Assembly: GCA_963743705.1 (NCBI GenBank)
Contig: CAVUQS010000022.1
Coordinates: 1-64,000 of the forward strand
DNA: 64,000 nt
From: PALSA-243 sp963743705
Lineage (GTDB): Bacteria; Acidobacteriota; Terriglobia; Bryobacterales; Bryobacteraceae
Direction: 5' to 3'
The first letter of the stretch is position 1. Each line of letters begins with the position of its first letter. Made by a program: the position numbers and the translations under genes. A model generated the notes under the pieces. That model saw only the letters and a list, made by a program, of their open reading frames with translations, did not search any database and was not told the DNA's origin. This document shows, one piece after another, positions 53,173 through 62,402 of this stretch.

Positions 53173-56127
53173 ATGCATACCCCGAACCCTAAACGCTTCA
53201 GTTGGCCGCTTCTGGCGGCGTGCGCCACGGCTGCGGCGGCGCTTCTCGCAATCGGCCCCGCCCTCGCTCCGGTTTATGCGCAAAACCGCATGGCATTTTC
53301 GAAATCGTCGTCCGCCAACGGTCACGTGGCACTGGGCCTCGCGCTACGTAAACTGAGCGTCTCCGGCACGTTCTTGCAGGCTCCGGCACACCCCGACGAC
53401 GAGACCAACGCGTTGTTCACGTATTTCGGGTATGGCATGGGCCTGCGAGTTATCGACGTGCAGAATAACCGCGGCGACGGCGGCCAGAACGAAATCGGCC
53501 CTGAACTGTTCCGCGACATCGCCGTGCTGCGCACCTCCGAGCTGGTGGCGGCGCACCGCATCGACGGCGCCGAGCAATACTTCACGCGCGCCATCGATTA
53601 CGGCTATTCGTTCGATCCCGAGGAAGTGATCGGCAAATGGGGCCGCAAGGACATCGTCGGCGACTACGTCCGCCTGTGGCGCACGCTGCGCCCCGACGTC
53701 ATCATCACTATGAATATTCAGGGACGCGGCGGCGACCGCGCGCACGAAGCGACGACCGTGCTGGTGCGGGAATCGTTCCGCGCGGCGGCCGACCCTTCGA
53801 TGTATCCCGAGCAATTGCAGGAAGGCTTGCGACCGTGGCAGCCTAAGAAGCTCTACTTCTCCGGCGCGATCACTCCTCCCGGACAAGCGCCGGCGGGCGG
53901 AGGCCGTGGCGGACGCGCAGGCCGTAACGCGGCACAAAATCCGGATGCGCCCAAACTCACGCCGGTTCCCACCGAAACGTATGACGAATTGCTCGGCCGC
54001 ACGTACGCCGAGATCGGAAACGACGCGCACAGCTATCACAAGTGTCAGGGCGTAGGCGGAGTGGGCGGTGGACGCGGAGGCCCAGCCGGAGCGCCTGCGG
54101 GCCCAGGTGGTGGACGTGGCGGCGCCGCTGGCGCGCAACCAGAAACGGCGGCAGGACGCGGCGCAGCGCCTGAGGCCGGCCGTGGCGGCGGGCAGGGCGG
54201 ACGCGGTGGGGCCGGCGGGTTCGGCGGACGCGGCTACTCGCTGGCGGACACGACTGTCACCGGCCAAATGCAAAAGCAGGAAGCCTCTGTTTTCGAAGGC
54301 ATCGATTTCAGCCTGACTTCGATCGCGCAGTATGCCGGAGCAAATCCGCCGCGCGCGCTCACCGATGGCCTGGCGGCGATCCTCGTGGACGCCAAAGCCG
54401 CGCAGAAGGCTTTTGCCGACGGGAACGATGCAGGGACGGCCGCGCCGATTGAAGCGGGCCTTGCCAAGATTCGCGCGTTGCATGCGCAGATCGATTCCAT
54501 GGGCTTGAGCGATTCCGCGCGCTACGAAATCGATTTCCGTCTCAAACAGAAAGATCGCGATTATCAAGACGCCGTCATCGCGGCGCATGACGTCGCTTTT
54601 GATGCGCTCGCCGACGATGGCCTGGTCATCGCCGGGCAGCCCATTGGAATCCAATTGACGGCGCTCAACCATGGGGCGTCGGACATCAGCGTCACCGGCG
54701 TCGATATCGCTGGCTTCACCGGCGCAAGCAACTGCGCGCCGGGCGCCGCAAAAAAGGATGCAACTTTCACTTGCAGCGCCACCGCGCACGTCCCGGAGGA
54801 CGCCAAGCTCACGTCGCCCTATTTCAACGACAACTACTGGAAGCACTCCGAAAATCAGGCGATCCAGATCTTCGACCCCGGCGTTCCGTTCGGCGTGCCG
54901 TTCGCGCCGTCGCCGTTCCGCGTGACGTTCCACATGAAAGCGGGCAACGTGGAAGTGACCAAGGAATTACCCGTGGAATATCGCTACGTGAAGGACATCT
55001 ATTTCGGCGACAAGCGCATGGAGCTGAACGTGGTGCCGGCGCTTTCGGTGCGCATCACGCCGGCATTGGCCGTGATTCCCGCCCCTTCGGCCGCAGCGAA
55101 GGCGGTGGATCGCGAGATTCACGTTTCGGTAACCAATGGGACGAAGGGCGCGGCGAAAGCCGCGGTCTCGCTCGAAGTGCCGGCCGGGTGGAAGTGCACG
55201 CCCGCCAGTACGCAAATTGGATTCAGTCACGAAGATGAGTCCCTTTCGGCGCGCTTCATGGTGACGCCGCCGGCGGGCGTCAAGACCGGCGACTACACGC
55301 TGCGCGCCATCGTGACATCGGCCGAAACCGGCGCTGAAAAATTCTCCAGCGGCTATCAGGAGATTGAATATCCGCATGTCCAGCGGCGGCAGGTGGTCAA
55401 GCCGGCCGAGATCGCGCTGAAAGTAGTCGACGTAAAGACCGTGCCTAATCTCAGCGTGGGATACATCGAAGGCGTGGGCGATCAAGTGCCTCCGGCGATT
55501 CAACAGCTGGGCGCCAAGCTTTCGTACATCGATCAGGACGAGCTCGCCTGGGGCGATCTTTCCAAGCACGACGTGATCGTGACCGGCGTCCGCGCCTACG
55601 AGCGCCGCGCCGATCTGCGCGCTTACAACCGCCGTCTGCTGGACTTCGTCGAGCGCGGCGGCACGGTGATTGTGCAATACAACAAGATGGAGTTCAACCG
55701 CGAGGAATACGGCCCGTATCCAGCCAAAGTGAGCGGCAACCGCGTCACCGACGAGAATGCGCCGGTGAAGGTGTTGGTGGCGGCCGACCCGGTCTTCAAT
55801 TTTCCCAACAAGATCGGCCCCGCCGCATGGGCCGGGTGGGTGCAGGAGCGTGGTCTCTACTTCATCGGCGACAAGGATTCGAAGTACATCGATCTGGTCT
55901 CAATGGTGGACCCGTTCAAAGATAATCCCGGTGACAAACTGGGCTCCCTGGTGGAGGCCAAATACGGCAAGGGCCGCTGGCTCTATGTCGGGCTCGGCCT
56001 CTGGCGGCAGTTACCGGCGGGAACGAGCGGCGCTTATCAGTTGCTGGCCAATCTGATCAGCTTGCCCAAGGCGCCTGCTACACTGCCGGCCGCCGCGCGG
56101 AGAACCAACGGAGTGGGAGGCCACTAA
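53173..56127 (+). CDS. Large exported PIG-L/LmbE-family deacetylase
   Basis: A 984-residue secreted protein. After a signal peptide (ending VYAQN) comes the zinc deacetylase domain with APAHPDDET (residues 71-78) and a later metal His in GDRAHEATTVL. Residues about 245-355 include a long Gly/Arg/Ala low-complexity region (runs such as GGGRGGAAGAQ). Then follow beta-sandwich parts of the NPCBM/NEW3 alpha-galactosidase type (HVSVTNGTKGAAKAAVSLEVPAGW) and a C-terminal class I glutamine-amidotransferase-like fold (LSYIDQDELAWGDLSKHDVIVTGV). It probably removes N-acetyl groups from an extracellular glycan. It starts after GGAGT and is followed 18 bases later by the ArgH-like gene. Confidence 0.82.
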   Translation: MHTPNPKRFSWPLLAACATAAAALLAIGPALAPVYAQNRMAFSKSSSANGHVALGLALRKLSVSGTFLQAPAHPDDETNALFTYFGYGMGLRVIDVQNNRGDGGQNEIGPELFRDIAVLRTSELVAAHRIDGAEQYFTRAIDYGYSFDPEEVIGKWGRKDIVGDYVRLWRTLRPDVIITMNIQGRGGDRAHEATTVLVRESFRAAADPSMYPEQLQEGLRPWQPKKLYFSGAITPPGQAPAGGGRGGRAGRNAAQNPDAPKLTPVPTETYDELLGRTYAEIGNDAHSYHKCQGVGGVGGGRGGPAGAPAGPGGGRGGAAGAQPETAAGRGAAPEAGRGGGQGGRGGAGGFGGRGYSLADTTVTGQMQKQEASVFEGIDFSLTSIAQYAGANPPRALTDGLAAILVDAKAAQKAFADGNDAGTAAPIEAGLAKIRALHAQIDSMGLSDSARYEIDFRLKQKDRDYQDAVIAAHDVAFDALADDGLVIAGQPIGIQLTALNHGASDISVTGVDIAGFTGASNCAPGAAKKDATFTCSATAHVPEDAKLTSPYFNDNYWKHSENQAIQIFDPGVPFGVPFAPSPFRVTFHMKAGNVEVTKELPVEYRYVKDIYFGDKRMELNVVPALSVRITPALAVIPAPSAAAKAVDREIHVSVTNGTKGAAKAAVSLEVPAGWKCTPASTQIGFSHEDESLSARFMVTPPAGVKTGDYTLRAIVTSAETGAEKFSSGYQEIEYPHVQRRQVVKPAEIALKVVDVKTVPNLSVGYIEGVGDQVPPAIQQLGAKLSYIDQDELAWGDLSKHDVIVTGVRAYERRADLRAYNRRLLDFVERGGTVIVQYNKMEFNREEYGPYPAKVSGNRVTDENAPVKVLVAADPVFNFPNKIGPAAWAGWVQERGLYFIGDKDSKYIDLVSMVDPFKDNPGDKLGSLVEAKYGKGRWLYVGLGLWRQLPAGTSGAYQLLANLISLPKAPATLPAAARRTNGVGGH

Positions 56128-56144
56128 GCCTCCCCACACCGCCG

Positions 56145-57590
56145 ATGGCCCGTTTCGCGCCCGAATACGTTCAGTGCGTTCTCAACGATAACTTTGAAGA
56201 CGCCAAGGCACAGCTACTCGCGCCGCTGATGGAGATTCATTTCGCGCACCTGGTGATGCTGACGACTCAGGGGATCGTGCCACCAGCCGAGGCGCGAGCC
56301 ATCCGCGATGCGCTTCAATCGCTTTCGGCCCCCGAAATTCGCGGCGCGCCCTACGACGACCGTTGCGAAGATCTTTTCTTCCACGTCGAACGCCTTATCT
56401 CCGCCGCGTGCGGTGACGATATCGCCGGCCGCCTGCATACCGCGCGCAGCCGCAACGACATCGACATGACGATGTACCGTATGCGCCACCGCGAGTGCAT
56501 TCTCGATCTGCTTTCCGCCACGCTCGATCTGCGGCGCGCGCTGCTTACTTTGGCCGAGCGGCATCGCGAAACCATCTTCGCCGTCCACACACATACGCAA
56601 CGCGCGCAGCCGACCACGGTGGCGCATTACCTGCTGGCGGTGATCGAACAACTGGAACGCGACGCCGAACGCCTTACCGGGGCATACGCGCGCACGAATC
56701 GCAACCCGTTGGGCGCCTGCGCCATCACCGGCACGGGTTTTCCAATCGATCGCCAACTCACTTCCGATTTGCTGGGTTTCGACGGCCCCGCGGTCAACAC
56801 CTACGGCTGCATCGCCACGGTGGATTATTTGCTCGAGAGCGCATCGGCCACGGCAGTGCTGATTGCCGGCCATGGCCGCGTGGTGCAGGATCTGCTGCTG
56901 TGGAGCACGGCCGAATTCAACTATCTGCGGCTGGGCGACGGCTTCGTGCAATCGAGCAGCATCATGCCGCAGAAACGGAATCCGGTAGCGCTCGAACATG
57001 CGCGCGCCATCGGCAGCAAGGCGCTCGGACAATCGCAAGCCATCGTGCTGAGCGTTCACAACACGCCGTTCGGCGATATCGTCGATACCGAAGACGATTT
57101 GCAGCCGCTAGTTTTCTCCATGTTCCGCGACGCCACGCGCGCCATTCGCGTGGTTGCCGCGGCTATGAGCACGGCCGAATTCGACGCGGCGCGACTGGAA
57201 GCCACGGCGGCCGACGGTTGGACCACGCTCACAGAACTAGCCGACACGCTGGCGCGCGAACGCGGCTTGCCCTTCCGCGCGGCGCACGCTATCTGCGCGC
57301 GATTGGTCGCGCTGCGCCAAGCCAAGCCCGCACAGCCGCTGGCGGCGCTTTTGACCGAAGCATCTGGCGCATCTGTCACTTACTCCGAGTCAGAATTAGC
57401 CCGTATCCTCAGCCCGCGCCATTTCGTGGAAGCGCGCCGCACGCTCGGCGGTCCGGCGCCGGTGGAGACTACGCGCGCCGCGCGAGTCTCTAGCCAGAAG
57501 CTCGAAGCCGATGAAACCTGGCGCGATCGGGCCGCCAGCCGGCTTCGCGAAGCGCACGAGCTGCTCACGCGGCGCGCCGCGGCTCTTTAA
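56145..57590 (+). CDS. Divergent argininosuccinate lyase-like protein (fumarase/aspartase superfamily)
   Basis: A 481-residue lyase. The three superfamily motifs are present: TARSRND (near 100), THTQRAQPTT (near 155) and the signature SSSIMPQKRNP. These are the ArgH versions, so beta-elimination of an argininosuccinate-like substrate to give fumarate is possible. The N-terminus lacks the usual FNxSLxFDxRL start, and no other arginine genes are nearby. Instead it sits between a deacetylase and a fatty-acid-type cluster, so it may be a repurposed paralogue acting on another amino-acid or amine conjugate. It is separated from the fabH-like gene by 126 bases. Confidence 0.78.
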   Translation: MARFAPEYVQCVLNDNFEDAKAQLLAPLMEIHFAHLVMLTTQGIVPPAEARAIRDALQSLSAPEIRGAPYDDRCEDLFFHVERLISAACGDDIAGRLHTARSRNDIDMTMYRMRHRECILDLLSATLDLRRALLTLAERHRETIFAVHTHTQRAQPTTVAHYLLAVIEQLERDAERLTGAYARTNRNPLGACAITGTGFPIDRQLTSDLLGFDGPAVNTYGCIATVDYLLESASATAVLIAGHGRVVQDLLLWSTAEFNYLRLGDGFVQSSSIMPQKRNPVALEHARAIGSKALGQSQAIVLSVHNTPFGDIVDTEDDLQPLVFSMFRDATRAIRVVAAAMSTAEFDAARLEATAADGWTTLTELADTLARERGLPFRAAHAICARLVALRQAKPAQPLAALLTEASGASVTYSESELARILSPRHFVEARRTLGGPAPVETTRAARVSSQKLEADETWRDRAASRLREAHELLTRRAAAL

Positions 57591-57716
57591 CTAGCTACCC
57601 GCTCTGTCAAATAAAACAAAATCGTAATAAGGGATTTTGCCCCGGCTTTCCGTTCTAAGAAGCAGTGTCCCCTTTTACATCTTGTTTGCGCTTATTGGAC
57701 TGAGCGAGCGCCAGCC

Positions 57717-58703
57717 ATGTTCCTTCACTCACTCGGGCATTTCCATCCCGAAAACATCATCGACAACGCCTTCTTCGAGCAGCTCGAAATAGGCACCGAC
57801 GATCAATGGATCGTGGCGCGCACCGGCATCCGCTTCCGCCATACGGTGATGCCGCTGGATTATATCCGCACCACGCGGAACGCCGACCCGCGCGGCGCAG
57901 ACGAGGCTTCGCAATATACCAACGCCGACACCGCCTGCCGGGCGGCGCACATGGCGCTGGACCGCGCCGGTCTTCGCGCATCGGACATCGGCATGGTCAT
58001 CGCCGGCGGCAGCGCGCCGCGCATGGGCGCTCCTAGTGAAGCGTGTCTGATCGCGGAGCGGCTGGGAATGTCGACGCCTTGCTTCGATGTGAATTCCGCA
58101 TGCTCCACCTTCGCCGTGCAGCTTCGCGTGCTTTCCATGATGTCGCCGGACTCGTTGCCCGACTTCATTCTGTTGGTGCAGCCGGAAAATCTCACGCGCA
58201 CAGTGAATTACTCAGACCGGCGAACCGCCGTTCTGATGGGCGATTGTACGACGGCCGCCATCTTATCCCACCGGATACCGTCGGCCGTGCGGATCGCGCG
58301 CACTACCATGGCGAGCGACCCGTCAGCGTGGCGTAAAGTCACGATCCCCGGTATGGGGCACTTACAGCAGGAGGGCGGAGCGGTGCAGAATTTCGCGATT
58401 CGCAAGATGGCCGCCCTCATTGAAGATATCGGCGGCGAGCATAAGCCGGATTTTTGGTTTGTCGGCCACCAGGCCAACTTGCCGATGTTGCAATCGGTGT
58501 GCGCTCGCGCGGGGATTGACGGATCGAAGCATCTCTACAACGTGGACCAGCGCGGCAACTGCGGCGCCGCGGGCGCGCCGGCGGTCATCTCGGAACGATT
58601 CGAATCGTTTCAACCCGGCGATGAAGTGCTGGTGGCAACGGTGGGCGCGGGCCTCACCTGGGCCGGGTTCCTGATGCAATTCGGCGCGGAGGCTTGCCAA
58701 TGA
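57717..58703 (+). CDS. 3-Oxoacyl-ACP synthase III (KASIII/FabH-like)
   Basis: Condensing enzyme that starts chains from an acyl-CoA or joins two acyl units. The catalytic triad is complete: Cys129 (VNSACSTF), His251 (VGHQANLPML) and Asn281 (VDQRGNCGAAGAP). At 328 residues it has normal length, but the N-terminus and the PRGADEASQYTN insert (about 58-70) differ from housekeeping FabH, as in secondary-metabolism enzymes. It is the first gene of an overlapping run ending at 62375. It shares an ATGA overlap with the KASII gene. The 57591-57716 gap upstream is AT-rich and probably holds the promoter; I could not place its boxes. Confidence 0.86.
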   Translation: MFLHSLGHFHPENIIDNAFFEQLEIGTDDQWIVARTGIRFRHTVMPLDYIRTTRNADPRGADEASQYTNADTACRAAHMALDRAGLRASDIGMVIAGGSAPRMGAPSEACLIAERLGMSTPCFDVNSACSTFAVQLRVLSMMSPDSLPDFILLVQPENLTRTVNYSDRRTAVLMGDCTTAAILSHRIPSAVRIARTTMASDPSAWRKVTIPGMGHLQQEGGAVQNFAIRKMAALIEDIGGEHKPDFWFVGHQANLPMLQSVCARAGIDGSKHLYNVDQRGNCGAAGAPAVISERFESFQPGDEVLVATVGAGLTWAGFLMQFGAEACQ

Positions 58704-60001
58704 ATCGCGTTGTAATCACCGGGCTGGGCGTGATTGCCGCAAATGCTCACGGTCCCACGGCTTTCGAAGAAGCTTTGCGTGAGGGACGTTCCGGCATCGC
58801 TTTTCGTCCTGACCTGGCGGCTCTCGGGTTTTCGTGCCAGGTGGGCGGCGTTCCCGAAAACATCGACCTGTTGCGAGACCGTTACTTCGATTCCTGCCAA
58901 CTCGCAGGCATGGATCGTCACGCGGTCATCGGATGCATTGCGGGCCTGGATTGCTGGCAGGATGCGGGGCTGAGGCACGACCGCGAAGGCGTCGATTGGG
59001 ATACGGCTATTTCGTTCGGCTCTGGAATCGGCAGCATCGAGACCATCGGCAAGACGCTGGTCCCCATGACTGACGCCGGGCGCGTGAGGCGTCTGGGTAG
59101 TTCGATTCCGGAGCGCATCATGTTCAGTTCCGTCAGCGCCCGTCTGGCGGGAATGCTGGGAATCGGAGGGCAAACCGCCAGCGTTAGCAGCGCGTGCGCG
59201 ACGGGCCTGGAAGCCATCGTCAACGGCTACCGCATGGTCCGCCATGGAGACGCGGCGCGCGTCTTGGCCGGCGGGTGCGAAAGCGATTCGCATTACGTGT
59301 GGGCCAGCTTCGATGCCATGCGCGTGCTCAGCCGCAACTTCAACCATACGCCGGACGCGGCGTCACGCCCGCTGAGCGCAAGCGCCGATGGCTTCGTTCC
59401 GGCCGCGGGCGCCGGCGCAGTGATGCTGGAAAGCCTCGACAGCGCCATCGCGCGCGGCGCACGTATTTACGCCGAAATCACCGGCGGCGCGGTGAATTGC
59501 GGCGGGCAGCGCAACCGGGGCAGCATGACGTCCGGGAACCCCGAGGGCGCGCGGCGCTGCATCCAGCAGGCAATCCGCTCCGCGGGCATTACGCCGGAAG
59601 AGATCGATCTAATTTCGGGCCACCTTACTGCCACGAAGGCCGACGCCACCGAGGTCAGCAATTGGCTGGCGGCGCTCGAGCTGCCGCGCGAGCGCTTTCC
59701 TCTCCTCAACGCACCGAAGTCGCTGTTCGGACATGCGCTGGGCGCGGCGGGGGCGATTGAATGCGTCGCGGTGATTCTGCAGTTATGCAAGTCGTTCGTG
59801 CACCCCACGCGCAATTGCGACGACTTACATCCCGAGTTGCGCTGGTGCGCGCCGAAGATTCCGCGCGAGTGCGTGGAACGCGAAATCAATGTCGCCGCCA
59901 AGGCTTCATTCGGCTTCGGCGACGTAAACGCCTGCGCCATCTTTCAAGCTTCACCCAATAAAAGGAAACTGACATGCCAAACCTCACAGAAAGCACGCTA
60001 A
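58700..60001 (+). CDS. 3-Oxoacyl-ACP synthase II (KASII/FabF-like)
   Basis: Elongating condensing enzyme. From the ATG at 58700 it is 433 residues with Cys166 in SSACATG, His308 in SGHLTATKADATE (where FabF has NAHGTxT) and Lys340/His345 in KSLFGHALGAAG. The changed first His motif and the Cys-rich C-terminal part suggest a specialised rather than housekeeping enzyme. It overlaps the KASIII gene by four bases and the ACP gene by 28, so the three products are probably made in fixed ratio. Confidence 0.88.
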   Translation: MNRVVITGLGVIAANAHGPTAFEEALREGRSGIAFRPDLAALGFSCQVGGVPENIDLLRDRYFDSCQLAGMDRHAVIGCIAGLDCWQDAGLRHDREGVDWDTAISFGSGIGSIETIGKTLVPMTDAGRVRRLGSSIPERIMFSSVSARLAGMLGIGGQTASVSSACATGLEAIVNGYRMVRHGDAARVLAGGCESDSHYVWASFDAMRVLSRNFNHTPDAASRPLSASADGFVPAAGAGAVMLESLDSAIARGARIYAEITGGAVNCGGQRNRGSMTSGNPEGARRCIQQAIRSAGITPEEIDLISGHLTATKADATEVSNWLAALELPRERFPLLNAPKSLFGHALGAAGAIECVAVILQLCKSFVHPTRNCDDLHPELRWCAPKIPRECVEREINVAAKASFGFGDVNACAIFQASPNKRKLTCQTSQKAR

Positions 60002-60240
60002 CTGCCGTTGAAGAAATCGTAATTCGCTTCGCCCCCAAGCGACAAAAACGCGCGCCCGTGACGCGCGAGACCCACCTGCAAGAAGACCTCGAGATCGATT
60101 CCCCGCGGATGATCGACATTGTTCTGGAGGTGGAGGACCGGTTCGGCATCACGCTCCAGGACGCCGACATTCAGAGCGCTCAGACAGTGGGCGATATTCT
60201 CGACATGATCGAGCGTCAGGATCGGAAAGACGGACAGTAG
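59974..60240 (+). CDS. Acyl carrier protein
   Basis: An 88-residue carrier with the phosphopantetheine Ser43 in EIDSPRM (housekeeping ACP has DSL) and the usual helix after it (IDIVLEVEDRFGITLQDAD). A basic segment (PKRQKRAP) in the first loop is atypical. It begins inside the end of the KASII gene. Its position shows that it is a dedicated carrier for this cluster rather than the general AcpP. Confidence 0.9.
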   Translation: MPNLTESTLTAVEEIVIRFAPKRQKRAPVTRETHLQEDLEIDSPRMIDIVLEVEDRFGITLQDADIQSAQTVGDILDMIERQDRKDGQ

Positions 60241-60267
60241 CGCGGAGCGCACACGCGGCCAGACGCC

Positions 60268-61347
60268 ATGCCAACGAGTCTCAACGAAACGACCCTGCCG
60301 AATGTTCCAGCCGGCGCAATCCGCGCTATGTTACGGCGCTTCCGCACGAAATCCGACGCGTTCGCGACGTGGATCTTCGCAGTGGACGCTCTCGTGTACC
60401 TGGCCGCCACAGCCGCCGCCATACGCTTTCACGCGTCGCCGTGGGGAGCGGCCGCCGGCGCACTGGCGGGGCTTGGCATCGCCATGCTTTTCGTGGTGGG
60501 CCATGACGCATGCCACGGCAGCTTCACCAGCCGCCGCCGGTGGAACGCGGTCATTGGACGGCTAGCGTTTGTGCCCTCGCTGACGCCGTTCAGCGCGTGG
60601 GATATCGGGCACAACCGCACGCATCACGTATACACCAACCTCAAGTCCAAGGACTACGTTTGGGCGCCACTCTCGAAAGCGGAATATGACGATTTTTCGT
60701 GGCGGCGGCGTCTGCTGGAACGCGCCTATCGCACACCGCCCGGCGTGGGACTCTACTACGCCGTCGAGATCTGGTGGAAGCGGCTGTTTTTCCCCGGCCT
60801 CTGTTTCGCGCCGCCGCGCAAGGCGGTTCGCGCCGCAGATTCATTGCTGTGCGCGGCGTGGGGATTAGGTTTAACGCTGGCCGCGGCGAGCCACGGAATT
60901 TCGGCGGTGTGGTGGGCGGTGATACTCCCATTCCTGATCTGGAACTGGACGATGGGCGCGACTATCTTCGGCCACCATACGCATCCGCGCGTCCCCTGGT
61001 TCGACCGCGAAGACGAATGGAGACGCGCCGAGCCTCAAACGCGATGCACAGTGCATCTAGAATTTCCGTGGCTGGTCCGGATGCTGCTGCACGACATCTT
61101 CGAGCACACGGCGCATCACCTGGACATCACGATTCCTCTTTACCGTTTGCGTGGCGCCCAACAACAGGTGGAGGAAGTTTGCGAAACGATTCTGGTGGAG
61201 CGCTGGTCCCTGCCGGCCTTGAGGCGGAACCTCCGCGCCTGCAAGCTCTACGACTTCCAGCTCCACCAATGGCAGGATTTTCAGGGGCGGCCCACGAGCT
61301 CGCCTTGCTTAACACATACCCCAACCCACGAGGAGAAATCGCTATGA
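60268..61347 (+). CDS. Membrane fatty acid desaturase
   Basis: Di-iron membrane desaturase of 359 residues. The three histidine boxes are present: GHDACHGSF (His79, His83), HNRTHH (His115, His119, His120) and EHTAHH (His280, His283, His284), with an additional HHTHP at 236-239 usual for the omega-6/delta-12 group. Four main membrane helices surround them. The substrate is probably an acyl chain on the neighbouring ACP or the derived lipid. It starts 27 bases after the ACP gene and ends in an ATGA overlap with the methyltransferase. Confidence 0.88.
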   Translation: MPTSLNETTLPNVPAGAIRAMLRRFRTKSDAFATWIFAVDALVYLAATAAAIRFHASPWGAAAGALAGLGIAMLFVVGHDACHGSFTSRRRWNAVIGRLAFVPSLTPFSAWDIGHNRTHHVYTNLKSKDYVWAPLSKAEYDDFSWRRRLLERAYRTPPGVGLYYAVEIWWKRLFFPGLCFAPPRKAVRAADSLLCAAWGLGLTLAAASHGISAVWWAVILPFLIWNWTMGATIFGHHTHPRVPWFDREDEWRRAEPQTRCTVHLEFPWLVRMLLHDIFEHTAHHLDITIPLYRLRGAQQQVEEVCETILVERWSLPALRRNLRACKLYDFQLHQWQDFQGRPTSSPCLTHTPTHEEKSL

Positions 61348-62375
61348 GCAATTTCGAAGCGGCACGAAAGATTCCGCAGGGAAAACCGCGCGCGGATCGC
61401 AAAGACGCCGCCGCGACGAGCGCGCGAACGCGGCCGGCAACCCGGAAGGGTGGAACGCGGCGCAGGGCGCACTTATTGTGCGCCATGGACCAGTACGCCG
61501 AAGATCTCGCGGCGGGACGTTATTCCGCGGTGGCAAACATTGCCGGCGCATTGGCGGTCTATCGCGCGCAGGTCTCGCACGAGGAATGGCGCGAGACCGT
61601 GGAGCGCGATCTGCGCCCGCACGCGATCACTTCCCTGTTGCACCAGGACCCGTATTCCTCTTACGGCTTTCGCAAGCCGCGGGGCTATGCGGGCGATGCC
61701 GTGCTGCTCGATTTCATTTATGGCGGCGGTGCGAGCGCGTCCCTCGTCGCGAGCGCGAGCACGGAGGGAATTGCGATTTATCGTCAATGCCTGCGGCACC
61801 CTTCCACCGCCGCGATTCGGGCGCGCCGAGATCACCTCGCAAGCCGCCTTACCGCGCTCTACCGGTCCGGCAAACGTCCGCGCGTGCTCTCCGTCGCCTG
61901 CGGCCACCTGCGCGAAGCGGGGCGCTTGGAACGTGCGGGCGTCGCGGCCGCACCGGGCCGGTTCGTCGCGCTGGATCAGGATGCGGACACTTTGGAAGTG
62001 GCGCTGGGGGACCATCCCTCTCTCCCGATCGAGCCGGTTCAGCAATCGGCCTTCACGCTATTGCGTTCGGGCCATCAACTGGGAACCTTCGACTTCATCT
62101 ATTCCGCGGGGCTGTACGACTATCTCTCCGACGATTTCGCCAGCCGGTTGACTGCCAAGCTTACGGCGATGCTAAAACCCAACGGCCGCTTGCTGATTGC
62201 AAATATGCTTGCGGATTTCCCCGGCGCCGCGTACATGGAAGCGATCATGGATTGGTGGCTGATCTACCGTACGACGGCGCAATTCAAGCGTTTGGCAAAT
62301 CGCGCGGTTGACGTCAAACGCGTGCGCGTTTACGCGAAGCGGCACGTTGTGTACATGGAAATCGTGAAGGGTTGA
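61344..62375 (+). CDS. SAM-dependent methyltransferase, last gene of the fatty-acid-like cluster
   Basis: A 343-residue class I methyltransferase. Residues 1-45 are basic and disordered-looking (RADRKDAAATSARTRPATRKGG). A family-specific segment (SSYGFRKPRGYAGDAVLLDFIYG) precedes the SAM site VLSVACGHLREA, and the acidic end of strand 2 is in FVALDQDADTLE. The RGYAGD-type segment recalls enzymes annotated for methyl ester formation on 3-hydroxy fatty acids (the PhcB-like signal pathway); this resemblance is from memory. The start at 61344 follows AGGAGAAA and overlaps the desaturase stop. It could make a fatty acid methyl ester or O-methylate the product. Confidence 0.8.
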   Translation: MSNFEAARKIPQGKPRADRKDAAATSARTRPATRKGGTRRRAHLLCAMDQYAEDLAAGRYSAVANIAGALAVYRAQVSHEEWRETVERDLRPHAITSLLHQDPYSSYGFRKPRGYAGDAVLLDFIYGGGASASLVASASTEGIAIYRQCLRHPSTAAIRARRDHLASRLTALYRSGKRPRVLSVACGHLREAGRLERAGVAAAPGRFVALDQDADTLEVALGDHPSLPIEPVQQSAFTLLRSGHQLGTFDFIYSAGLYDYLSDDFASRLTAKLTAMLKPNGRLLIANMLADFPGAAYMEAIMDWWLIYRTTAQFKRLANRAVDVKRVRVYAKRHVVYMEIVKG

Positions 62376-62402
62376 GGAGGGCTGCGCGGCCTGGGGACGC
62401 TG

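Noticed and set aside
53344..54933. 529-codon open frame on the reverse strand
   Set aside because: It lies opposite the PIG-L gene, is extremely Arg/Ala-rich with no domain pattern, and is a mirror of codon bias.
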